Shown here in pieces: positions 40,154 through 49,041 of a DNA stretch of 64,000 nt. The notes beneath the pieces are model-generated. The model was given only the letters and a program-made list of their open reading frames with translations, ran no database searches and had not been told where the DNA came from. Within the stretch, counting starts at the first letter, position 1; each line of letters starts with the position of its first letter. A program made the translations under genes and the position numbers. The DNA comes from JBBECJ01 sp963763325 (GTDB lineage: Bacteria; Chloroflexota; Chloroflexia; Thermomicrobiales; CFX8): positions 62,001 through 126,000 of the forward strand of contig CAVXOL010000014.1 in NCBI GenBank assembly GCA_963763325.1, read 5' to 3'.

Positions 40154-41147
40154 TCAGGTTCCGTTGCCGATAGACTCACCCAGGCTGCGCGTCCTACCGA
40201 AACGGCACTCCTGCTCTACATGACGAGCAAGTCCATCGAACACATTCTCGTTACTGGGGAAATGTTCGCGCTCGGAACTTGAGGAAGATCGAACGATCCG
40301 CTCGGCCCCGGTGTAGATGTTGAACCCATCCTCGCCGACAAACCCGGCCAGCGTCATGTTGAACGACTCGGCCAGTCGAGACAGCCAGGCTGCTCGGCGC
40401 GCCGACGGCGGCGACGAGCGGGATCTGGGCGACGAGCGCCTTCTGGAGCAGCTCGAAGCTGGCGCGGCCACTGAGCAGCAGCAGGCAGCTGTCGAGCGGG
40501 CAGTTGCCCGGCCATCAGGCGCGCGCCGATCAGCTTGTCGAGCGCGTTGTGGCGGCCGACATCCTCGTGCAGCAGCAGCAGGTTGCCGTCGAGGTCGAAC
40601 AGACCGGCGGCGTGCAGGCCGCCGGTCTGCTCGAAGACCTCCTGCGAGCGGCGCAGTGTGGCTGGGAGTGAGCGGATCACTGGGCGGATCGACGGTCGGG
40701 CCGGGCGGCAGACGGCGAGCAGCCCTGCATTTCCAGCGCCTCCAGCGCCGCCTTGCCGCAGATGCCGCAACTGGAGGTCGTGTAGAAGTGGCGTTCGAGC
40801 CGGGCGAGGTCAGCGGCAGGCCGGGCCGCAGCGTGACGGTCACGATGTTGAACATCTGCGGCTCGTCTTCGTCGATGCACTAGGAGACATCGACGAGATC
40901 CTCGCGGCTGGTGACGATGCCTTCGCCGTAGCAGGAAGCCGGCAGCCAGTTCGAAGTCGTCGCCGGGGGTGCGCATCGTGACGGCGATGCTCTCGCGCTG
41001 CTCCTGACGCCGTCCTCCCCCCAGAGCAGCCGGATCTCCAGCGGCTCCTCGCCGGCCAGCGTGTCCCAGTCGTCGGCCCAGCCGCCGTCGCGGACGCGGA
41101 CGACATCCGCCGCTCGACCTGGGCGGACGGCTCAGGAACAGCACCAC
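40154..41147 (-). CDS. fdhD: Formate dehydrogenase accessory sulfurtransferase FdhD, frameshifted
   Basis: FdhD passes sulfur from a cysteine desulfurase to the bis-MGD molybdenum cofactor of formate dehydrogenase. Landmarks in different frames are DDWDTLAGEEPLEIRLLWG, RTPGDDFELAAGFL, HFYTTSSCGICGKAALEALE with the sulfur-carrying cysteines, and FNMTLAGFVGEDGFNIYTG. A tail of about 45 residues extends beyond the usual end (VRSSSSSEREHFPSNENVFD). At least six frame changes occur between 40380 and 41100. The start near 41147 (GTG) is uncertain. Last gene of the formate dehydrogenase operon. Confidence 0.85.
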
Positions 41148-41165
41148 CGCTCCGTCCGGCTCGCG

Positions 41166-42123
41166 TCAGCGCGGTTCTGGACGATACTGCCAGCCGAAGC
41201 GGCCCTTGACGCAGAGGTTGCCGACCGTGACGCTCGTGGTCGTGCGGCGAGGTCACCTGCACGATCTGGTTGTCCTGGACATGCAGCCGCAGGGTGCAGC
41301 CGACGCCGCAGTAGGGGCAGATCGTGTCGGTCGTCGTCTGCCGCTCCTCGTCCCAGCTTGCCTTCCTGCGCGCAGCTCGTACTCGGTCGCGAACATCAGC
41401 GCGCCGGTCGGGCAGACGCTCGATGCAGTTGCCGCAGTAGACGCAGGCCGAATCGGGCAGCCAGGTGTCGAACTCGGTCGAGATCCGCGCGTCGAACCCA
41501 CGCCCGGCAATCGAGATCGCGAAGGTGTTCTGGTGGTCGGTCCCGCAGGCTTCGACGCACTTGTAGCAGAGGATGCAGCGCGAGTAGTCGCGGACGTAGA
41601 GCTCATTGTCGATCTTCGGTGGCTGGAGGACGGTCGCGGCTATGCCATCGGGAGCCGGATGGTGATGGCCGGTATGAGCGTGGTCGCGCTCGCCGGGTTC
41701 AGCGGCTGGCATTGGCGGTCCAAAGCGTGCTGGCTGGGCGTCGTAGCGACCAAAATACTCCTGCGTCTCAGCCGGTGCGTAGGAGAAATCGACCGACGAG
41801 CCGAGCAGCTCCAGCACCAGCTTGCGGCTGTGCTGCACCCGCTCGCTGTCGGTCACGATCTCCATCCCCGGCTCGACCTTGCGCGAGCAGGCCGGAACGA
41901 GCGTCCGCGACCCCACCATCTCGACGACGCAAACGCGGCAGGCGTTCACCGGCGTCAGGGTGTCGCCGTAGCACAGGACCGGCGTGTCGATGCCAAGCTC
42001 GCGGCAGGCGTCGAGGATCGTCGTCCCCTCCGGGACGCTGACCGTCCTGGCCGTCAATCGTCAACTCGACCATCCGCGTCAGCCGCGTCCGCCGGACTGG
42101 TGTAAGGGTATCGTCGTTGTCAT
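41166..42123 (-). CDS. Formate dehydrogenase Fe-S subunit, equivalent to the N-terminal part of FdhA, frameshifted
   Basis: About 319 residues. The start ATG overlaps the nuoF-like stop (ATGA), so translation is coupled. A 2Fe-2S ferredoxin-like domain comes first: TVSVPEGTTILDACRELGID, CYGDTLTPVNACRVCVVEM. A His-containing 4Fe-4S site and two ferredoxin clusters follow (CILCYKCVEAC; CVYCGNCIE, then VCPTGALMF). Last is the molybdopterin-type 4Fe-4S motif CPYCGVGCTLRLHV with its fourth Cys in VGNLCVKGRFGWQY, and then it stops. In ordinary FdhA the next residues would be the Mo domain; here that domain is the separate gene at 44105-46061. Frame changes near 42045, 41420, 41365 and 41235. Confidence 0.85.
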
Positions 42124-43601
42124 GACACGTTCCCGTTCTGGAAGAGGTGGAGCTTGACGATCGCCGACTGGATCGCGTTGGCCGCCGTATGGCCGAGGCC
42201 GCAGATCGACGCATCGCGCATGACGAGGCCGAGATCGTCGATCAGCCGCAGCTCGCCGGTGACCGACTCCAACGGCTTCCCATGCACCAGCCGCCGCAGC
42301 GCTTCCTCCTGCCGTACTGTCCCAACCCGGCACGGCACGCACTGCCCGCACGACTCGTCGCGGAAGAAGGCGGCGATTCGCAAGAGGATATCCGGCATGT
42401 CGGCCGTGTCATCGAAGACCATGATGACGCCGGAGCCGAGCGAGCCGCCGATCGCCCGCGTCCCCTCGAAGGTCAGCGGAACGTCGATCTCGTCGGGGGT
42501 AATGAACGTCCCGGCCGCGCCGCCCAGCAGGATCGTCTGGATCGGCCGTCCTCCCGGCACGCCGCCGGCCATCTCCAGCAGCTCGCGCAGCGTCACCCCG
42601 AACGGCGCCTCGTAGATACCTGGACGCTCGACCGCGCCGGAGAGGCAGAATAGCTTCGGTCCGGTCGAGCCTTCCGTCCCAATCGCCGCGTAGGCCACGC
42701 CACCTTCCAGCACGATGTCGGGAAAGTTGACGAGCGTCTCGACGTTGTTGACCAGCGTCGGAACGCCGAACAGCCCGGCCTGCGTCGGGTAGGGCGGCTT
42801 ATTGCGCGGCTCACCCCGGTAGCCCTCGATCGAGTTGAAGAGCGCCGTCTCCTCGCCGCAGATGTAGGCGCCAGCGCCGACGCGCAGCTCGATCTCGAAG
42901 TCGAACCCCTCGCCCATGATGTTCTCGCCGAGGAACCCACGCCGCCGCGCACTCTCGATCGCGTTCTCAATCCGCGCCGTCGCGATCGGATACTCGCCGC
43001 GTATATAGAGGAAGCCGCGCTCGCAACCTGCCGCATATCCGGCAATCGTCATCGCCTCGATGACGGCAAACGGGTCGCCCTCCATCAGGACACGATCCTT
43101 GAAGGTTCCCGGCTCCGACTCGTCGGCGTTGCAGATCAGGTAATGGGGCCGAACCGGCGCCCGCGCAACATCCTCCAGCTTCCTGCCCGCCGGGAAGGCC
43201 GCCCCGCCGCGCCCCAGCAGCCGCGACTCCTGCACCTCGCGGATCACCCCCGCCGGCCCGATCCGCAACGCCTGCCGCAACGCCTCATAGCCGCCGCTGG
43301 CCCGGTACGCGTCGATGCTGGTCGGATCGACCCTCCCAACTCGACGTAATAACCGCAGGGTGTTGTCCGCGTCCAGCGACTGCGGGACGGACTGGGAGCC
43401 GTTCAACTCTGGTTCAGGGAGCGGCTCGGGATCGGAGCGGAGAGCGGTGATGACGGTTTGGGCGTTGGTGTGGATGAGGGTGGTGTCCCAAACCCCTCCC
43501 CAACCCCTCCCCTGAAAAGGGAGGGGCTTTGGATCACCCGGGAGCAAAAGCCCCTCCCTTTTCAGGGGAGGGGTTGGGGAGGGGTTTAGACCCACCAGCA
43601 C
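42120..43601 (-). CDS. NuoF-like NADH-binding subunit of formate dehydrogenase
   Basis: About 490 residues; the electron-output subunit that reduces NAD+. NADH/FMN site GRGGAAFPAGRKLE, then ICNADESEPGTFKDRVLMEG, FLYIRGEYP and GAGAYICGEETALFNS. The 4Fe-4S cluster is CGQCVPCRVGT with a distant Cys in ASICGLGHTAANAI. The conserved body begins only around LRRVGRVDPTSIDAYRASGG, about 60 codons in. The first codons are encoded by a 41-bp inverted repeat, so the start is uncertain (GTG at 43601 or 43595, or GTG at 43631). It overlaps the nuoE-like gene and is coupled to the next gene by ATGA. Confidence 0.92.
   Translation of the reverse strand: MLVGLNPSPTPPLKREGLLLPGDPKPLPFQGRGWGGVWDTTLIHTNAQTVITALRSDPEPLPEPELNGSQSVPQSLDADNTLRLLRRVGRVDPTSIDAYRASGGYEALRQALRIGPAGVIREVQESRLLGRGGAAFPAGRKLEDVARAPVRPHYLICNADESEPGTFKDRVLMEGDPFAVIEAMTIAGYAAGCERGFLYIRGEYPIATARIENAIESARRRGFLGENIMGEGFDFEIELRVGAGAYICGEETALFNSIEGYRGEPRNKPPYPTQAGLFGVPTLVNNVETLVNFPDIVLEGGVAYAAIGTEGSTGPKLFCLSGAVERPGIYEAPFGVTLRELLEMAGGVPGGRPIQTILLGGAAGTFITPDEIDVPLTFEGTRAIGGSLGSGVIMVFDDTADMPDILLRIAAFFRDESCGQCVPCRVGTVRQEEALRRLVHGKPLESVTGELRLIDDLGLVMRDASICGLGHTAANAIQSAIVKLHLFQNGNVS
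43490..43587. repeat. 41-bp perfect inverted repeat at the nuoE/nuoF junction
   Basis: 43490-43530 and 43547-43587 are exact reverse complements separated by 16 bases. Each arm is C/G-tract rich (AAACCCCTCCCC type, then GAAAAGGGAGGGGC). It encodes the tail of the NuoE-like protein (SKPLPNPSPEKGGAFAPG) and, in another frame, the N-terminus of the NuoF-like protein (LNPSPTPPLKREGLLL). It looks like a mobile palindromic (MITE/REP-type) element that landed between two genes without closing either frame. Confidence 0.85.
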
Positions 43602-44101
43602 GTTGAATGAGCACCACCGGCGCTGCCTCACACCGCCCCAGGCACGGGCTCGTCGTCCACGTCACATTGCCATCCAGCGCAGGCTCGCCAGCCTGGCCCG
43701 AGCTCCCGCTCCAGGTCAGCGCACAGCTCCAGCGCGCCCCGGCAGCGGCAGGCGATGTCGTCGCAGACGTGGGCGACGACCGGCGGGCGCGGTTCGAGCG
43801 CGAAGAGCGCGTAGAAGCTGGCCACACCATACGCCTCGGCGGGTGGGACATCCAGCCGCTGACAGATGTAGTTGAGACCACCCGGACTGATATAGCCGGT
43901 CGCCGCCTGGGCCGCGTGGAGGGCCGGCAGCAGCAGATGCCGCTGGCCGCGCGACACGTGGCCGGTTGAATCGGCGTATCCCTCACGCGTCATCGGCAGG
44001 ACAGCGCCGCTCCAGCGCGTCGCAGGCGGGCCGAGCAACGCATCGAGCGCCAGTCGCTCGGCGTCGCTCGGAATGGCGCCGGGTATCAGTCGCAAGTCCA
44101 C
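43534..44101 (-). CDS. NuoE-like 2Fe-2S subunit of formate dehydrogenase, one frameshift
   Basis: About 188 residues. Thioredoxin-like ferredoxin with RGQRHLLLPALHAAQAATGY, then LDVPPAEAYGVASFYALFAL. Cluster ligands are CDDIAC and, after a frame change near 43690, SPCLGRCEAAPVVLIQRAG. These give the C-x4-C...C-x3-C pattern of the 24-kDa complex I subunit. The gene starts 3 bases after the molybdopterin subunit, so they are coupled. The tail after QRAG is encoded by the 41-bp inverted repeat and is not conserved. Confidence 0.88.
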
Positions 44102-44104
44102 TCG

Positions 44105-46061
44105 TCAGCTCTCCCCGCCAGGCACCCCGGCCAGTTCGCGTTCCTGTTTCGGAACGAGGGCCGGAGCGATCTTCTCAACCCGAATCGCAGCTGCCTTGAA
44201 CTCAGCCGTGCCGGACTTCGGGTCAACCGCGTCAATCGTCAGGATGTTGGTCTGGATCTGGTCCTGGAAGTGGAACGTCATGAAGGCCAGGCCAGGCCGC
44301 AGTGTCGGATCGTAACGCACCGGCGCCTCGATCGCGCCACGCCGCGAGACGACACGGCCGATCTCGCCATCGGCGATGTCCAGCCGCAGCCCGTCTTCCG
44401 GATGCAGATCGAGCGACTCCGTCCGCCGCAGCGGCGAGGTGTAGCCGCCGGTCTGGACACCGGTGTTGAACGAATCCAGCCGCCGCCCGGTCGTCAGCCG
44501 GATCGGGAACTCGTCCGACAGCTCATCGACCGGCGGCGAGTGCTCGACGGCATGGAACGGCGCCAGCATCCCCTCGACCGGCTCCTCCCAGAGTCGCCCA
44601 TGGAGGAACTGGCTGCCAGGATGATCTTCGGCCGGGCAGGGCCAGTGGAGACCCGCCCAGCTCTTCCAGCCGCTCGTAGCTCATCCCACGATGCCACCAC
44701 GAGAGCGAGCGCACCTCGTCCCAGACCTCCTCGGCCTTCGGCGTGCCCCAGTCACGCCCCATATGACGCGCGACGGCGGCGATGATCTCCATGTCGTCGC
44801 GTGCGCCCTCGGGCGGATCGATCGCCTTCCGGACCCGCTGGACCCTCCGCTCGGAACTGGTCACCGTCCCTTCGGCCTCGCACCACGCGGCCGTCGCCGG
44901 CAGGACGACATCGGCCATCTCGGCCGTCTTCGTCAGGAAGATGTCCTGGACGACGAGATGGTCGAGCTTCTGCAGCCGCCCCAGTGTCAACCCCATATCG
45001 GCCTCCGACTGGGCCGGGTTCTCGCCGATGACGTAGAGCGTCGTCAACCCGCCGTGGTCGATCTGCTCGAACATCTCCGACAGGTGCCAGCCCTTGACCG
45101 GCGGGATCTCGCAGCCGTAGGCCACCTCGAAGTGCGAGCGGAACTCGGCCATCTCGAGGTCGTTGCCGCCCGGCAGCTTGTTCGGGATCGCGCCCATGTC
45201 GCCGCCACCCTGGACGTTGTTCTGCCCGCGCAGCGGCACCAGCCCGGAACCATAGCGCCCGACGTGGCCGGTCAGCAGCGCGAGGTTGATCAGCGCCAGC
45301 ACGTTGTCGACCGCGTTATGGTGCTCGGTAATCCCCAGCGTCCAGCAGAGCTGCGCCCGGTCAGCCCGCGCGTAAGAGTGCGCCAGTTCGCGGATCATTT
45401 CTGCCGGAACGCCCGTCACTCGCTCGGCGTACTCCAGCGTGTATGGCTCGACGCCTTCCTTATAGAGATCGAACCCGCTCGTCGAGCGCTCGATGAACGT
45501 CTGGTTCGTCAGCCCGGCCTGGATGATCTCGCGCCCGATCGCGTTCGCCAGCGCGACATCCGAGCCGACATCCAGCCCGAGCCAGCCATCAGCCCACTGC
45601 GCCGACCCCGTCCGGCGCGGATCGACGACGTAGAGGCGCGCGCCGTTGTGGACCCCCTTGAGCACGTGGTGGAAGAAGATCGGGTGTGTCTCGCGCGCGT
45701 TCGAGCCCCACAGGATAATCAGGTCCGTATCCTGCGCCTCCTGATATGAGCTGGTGCCGCCACCGGCTCCGAATACTGCCGTCAGACCGACGACACTCGG
45801 AGCGTGTCAGGTGCGGTTACAGGAATCGACGTTGTTGGAGCCGATCACCTGCCGGGCAAACTTCTGGGCGAGGTAGTTGACCTCGTTGGTCGCCTTCGAG
45901 CAGGAGAACAACCCGAACGTCGTCGGGCCATGCTGCTCGACATTGCGCCGGAAGCCCTCGGCGGCACGTTCCAGCGCCTCGTCCCAACTCGCGGGACGTA
46001 GCGGCCCATCCTTTGTATCGCGGACCAGCGGTTGCGTCAGTCGCGTATAGCGCATCGCCAT
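44105..46061 (-). CDS. fdhA: Selenocysteine-containing formate dehydrogenase molybdopterin subunit (split FdhA), one frameshift
   Basis: About 651 residues, oxidising formate to CO2 at a bis-MGD Mo/W centre. ATG follows GGAGGAG; the protein starts YTRLTQPLVRDTKDGPLRPA, exactly where FdhA continues after its N-terminal Fe-S domain. At codon 85 an in-frame TGA (45807-45809) replaces the active-site Cys: NVDSCNRT, TGA, HAPSVVGLTAVFGAGG. The same frame stays open for about 380 more codons: LIILWGSNARETHP, YVVDPRRTGSAQWADGWLGL and GQNNVQGGGDMGAIPNKLPG. A SECIS-like hairpin follows the TGA. A frame change near 44660 precedes the C-terminal domain (RLTTGRRLDSFNTGVQTGGY). Read as Sec-85. Confidence 0.93.
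45767..45809 (-). promoter_or_regulatory. Bacterial SECIS-like element with UGA (Sec) codon
   Basis: On the minus strand, TGA at 45809-45807 is followed 14 bases later by CGTC-GGTCT-GACG (45792-45780), a 4-bp apical stem with a GGUCU loop. An outer 6-bp stem, CTCCGA (45802-45797) with TCGGAG (45772-45767), encloses it. The loop begins 19 bases after the UGA, the same place as GGUCU in the E. coli fdhF SECIS, as I recall that sequence. SelB would bind here. Confidence 0.75.
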
Positions 46062-46324
46062 GCTGCTCCTCCTTCCAGTGCTGCACCCATGGACCTGTCG
46101 TCTGGTGTGATCGAGGGGAACGACTCGACAGAATCCTGCGCGATCGTCTCAAGATGAGGATAACGCGATGCGAGCGACCTGCCAACCAGCAACGCCACCA
46201 TTCCGTCCAAATGGCCGTAACGCTCCATCGACAGCCAGTGCCGGAGCTTTCAGTTGGCGCAACATAGTGCGCTGTGTCAGAACCGTAGTCTGGCCACACA
46301 CTGGCCAGGCAATGAGCTTGACGA

Positions 46325-48790
46325 TTAGCCGATGATCGCAAACGAAAGCGCCTCGTCCAACGTCAATCCGCAGCCCTCGTCCCACAACTGCGAGAACGAC
46401 GCATCGCCAAGAGATTCGCGGGCACGATCCAGCGCCGCATCGAGATCGGCGCGCTCGGGAGGATAGATGGCGGCCGTGTCATGATTGTGGGTGGTCGTCG
46501 CCGCGATCAGGTGGACTGCCTGCTCGTGACGATCAACGCGGCTCGCTAGCAGACCGGCGAAGTAGAGCAACGTCACGATCCCGGCCGTCGTGCCGCTCTG
46601 CTGGAAGAGGGCCAGACTCTCCGCGAGGTGGGCACGAGCCAGTTCGATGTCACCCTGGACACGGACGACATCGCCAAGCCGGGCGACGGCCCAGGGTAGA
46701 TCGTAGCGGTCGTTTCCCTGCCGGTAGAGGGCCACACTTTCCTCCAGGAGCGTCCGCGTCAGATCGGCGTCACCCTCGAAGCGAGCCAGCAGCGCCAGAT
46801 CGCCGAGCACCCAGGCAAGCGCCCGCCGGGAACCGAGTCGCCGCGACAGTTCAAGGCTCTCCTCCAGCATCTCCCTCGACCGTGGATAGTCACCTTGAAA
46901 GCGAACGACGTTGCCCAACTCCCGCAGGCAGAGGGCCATCTCCCAGATGTCGCCTTCAGCGCGGAAGATGCTCAGGGCCTCCTCCAGCATCGCTGCGGAG
47001 GCATCATCGCGCGCCGTCCCGCGTGCCTGCGATCCAAGGTAGGTCAGGGCGAGGGCGATGCCGCGCCGGTCGTCGATTCGGCGGGCGATCAGGAGTGCTT
47101 CGCTCAACCGAGTGCGAGCCACCTCACCCTGGCCCACGTCGGTCAGGAGGACGCCCAGGCCGATCAGAGATCGGCCACGTGCGACGCTCGGCTCGGACGG
47201 CAAGGCCAGCAGCGACTCTAGCCAGCGACGCCCCTCGCTGTGATAGCCACGCACGCGCCAGAAGCGCCAGAGCGACCCAGCCAACCTCAGCCCGGCTTCA
47301 GGCGGACCAGCCAGTGACCAATCCAGCGCCAGCCGCAGGTTGTCATGCTCGACCTGCAGTTGGTCGAGCCAGTCCTCGTAGTCCGCCTGATGATGGGCGG
47401 CTTCCGCCCGTGCCGCCAATGCCTGGTAATAGTCGTAGTGGCGGCGGCACAGTTGCGATTCCACGTTGGTCTCACGCAGTTGTTCTCGCGCGTACTCGCG
47501 GATCGTCTCAAGCATCGTCAGCCGTAGGTCGGTGGCGCCGGATCGTCCATCGTCCTGCCGCTGGAGAAGGCTCATATCGAGCAACGCCGCCAGTCCATGC
47601 AGGACGGAGAATCGCTCTCCATCGTCCGCGCAGATTGCCTCGGCTGCCTCGACCGTCCAGCCGCCAGCGAAGACCGAGAGCTTACGGAAGAGTGCCTGCT
47701 GATCGGGATCGAGCAGATCGTAGCTCCAGGCAATCGCGTCCCGCATCCCCTTCTGACGGGCGGGGAGATCATGGGCTCCACTGACCAGCATGTCGAGGCG
47801 GTGATCGAGTCGCGCCAGCAGAGCAACCGGAGACAGGACCGGTAACCAGGCGACTGCCAGCTCGATCGCCAGGGGAAGTCCATCCAGCCGGTGACAGATG
47901 GCCGCGATCGCTGAGGCCGTCGCCGGCTCCAGCGTCAGCTCCGACCCGACATCACGGGCGCGGTCAAGGAAGAGCGCGCCGGCCGCCGAACGCGCCAGCA
48001 AATCCGATGAGGCGTCCGCTACCGGCAGTTCCAATGGCATGACCCGAAACTCTCGCTCGCCACGCACGCGCAGCGCGACCCGGCTCGTCACAAGCATCAC
48101 GAGCCGCGGCGATGTCTCAAGCAACAACAGCAGCCTGTCCCGGGCCGCGATTAGGTGTTCGGCGTTGTCAAGCACCAGCAGCAGTTGCTTCGACTGAAGA
48201 TAGGTACTCAGACGCGCAGGCAGTGAGGCCACGTCACGTTCGTCAACACCGAGCCGCTGTGCGATCGTCGAGAGCACCAGAGCGGGATCGCGAAGTGGGC
48301 TGAGATCGACGAAGACGACCCCGTCGTTGAAGTGATCCGTCGCACGCCCGGCCACCTCAATCGCTAGCCGCGTCTTGCCAACACCGCCGGTCCCTGTCAG
48401 GGTGATCAGTTGGACGTCGTCACGCCGCAGCAGTTCGTTGAGGTCAGCCAACTCGTCCGCCCGGCCGATCACCGGCGTCAACGGCCGGGGCAGGCTTTGG
48501 CGCGTGCTCGTGGCCGGGGTCGACACATGGATCGGACGCGCGGCTGCCAGCAGCGACGCGCGGCCTTCCGGCTCTACCTGAAGCGCGTCCGCCAGCAGCG
48601 ACACTGTCGTCAGTCGTGGCTGCCGCGCCGGGTCGCGCTCCAGATCGCTGATCGCCTTTGCGCTCAGGCCGGTCCGTTCGGCGAGCGCCTCCTGCGTCAG
48701 ACCGGCATTCAGCCGCAGACGCCTGAGCAGCGCCCCGAACGATCGAGCTTCGTCCTCTGACATACCGGCCGGCCTCTGGTCTGTATCCAC
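46325..48790 (-). CDS. XRE-HTH, STAND ATPase and TPR regulator
   Basis: An 821-residue intact protein. An N-terminal Cro/XRE HTH (FGALLRRLRLNAGLTQEALA, RTGLSAKAISDLERDP) is joined to an NB-ARC/STAND ATPase. The ATPase has Walker A LTGTGGVGKTRLAIEVAG, Walker B LLLVLDNAEHL, sensor LVTSRVALRVRGEREF and GLPLAIELA. The C-terminal half is TPR-like (EALSIFRAEGDIWEMALCLR; RSREMLEESLELSRRLGSRR). Start is GTG at 48790 or ATG at 48763. This AfsR/MalT-like design switches on oligomerisation after binding a signal. It lies upstream of the formate dehydrogenase operon on the same strand and divergent from a secreted metalloprotease; either could be its target. Confidence 0.9.
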   Translation of the reverse strand: MDTDQRPAGMSEDEARSFGALLRRLRLNAGLTQEALAERTGLSAKAISDLERDPARQPRLTTVSLLADALQVEPEGRASLLAAARPIHVSTPATSTRQSLPRPLTPVIGRADELADLNELLRRDDVQLITLTGTGGVGKTRLAIEVAGRATDHFNDGVVFVDLSPLRDPALVLSTIAQRLGVDERDVASLPARLSTYLQSKQLLLVLDNAEHLIAARDRLLLLLETSPRLVMLVTSRVALRVRGEREFRVMPLELPVADASSDLLARSAAGALFLDRARDVGSELTLEPATASAIAAICHRLDGLPLAIELAVAWLPVLSPVALLARLDHRLDMLVSGAHDLPARQKGMRDAIAWSYDLLDPDQQALFRKLSVFAGGWTVEAAEAICADDGERFSVLHGLAALLDMSLLQRQDDGRSGATDLRLTMLETIREYAREQLRETNVESQLCRRHYDYYQALAARAEAAHHQADYEDWLDQLQVEHDNLRLALDWSLAGPPEAGLRLAGSLWRFWRVRGYHSEGRRWLESLLALPSEPSVARGRSLIGLGVLLTDVGQGEVARTRLSEALLIARRIDDRRGIALALTYLGSQARGTARDDASAAMLEEALSIFRAEGDIWEMALCLRELGNVVRFQGDYPRSREMLEESLELSRRLGSRRALAWVLGDLALLARFEGDADLTRTLLEESVALYRQGNDRYDLPWAVARLGDVVRVQGDIELARAHLAESLALFQQSGTTAGIVTLLYFAGLLASRVDRHEQAVHLIAATTTHNHDTAAIYPPERADLDAALDRARESLGDASFSQLWDEGCGLTLDEALSFAIIG

Positions 48791-49041
48791 CGCCTGAGCG
48801 AATGCCCGTAACGAGCATCATACCGGCGCGGCGCTGTCGACGAAAGATCCAGTGAACGGGGAGTCTGCGTCCTGTTCCGGACTATCGACGGCCTCCACAA
48901 TGGGCATTCGATGGCCACACACAGCACATATCGCTGGCGCGCGCGCTCAGCGGCAGCGCACAACACCGGCGCGAGCCGGCAGCGAAGAGACTGGCCAGCC
49001 GTCACTGGGATCAATCGTCTGAACCAAAGGGAGGAACGGCT

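Noticed and set aside
45807..45809. TGA in fdhA as a simple nonsense mutation or sequencing error
   Set aside because: It lies exactly at the Cys/Sec position, the frame stays open on both sides, and a correctly spaced SECIS-like hairpin follows. An error would need all three by chance.
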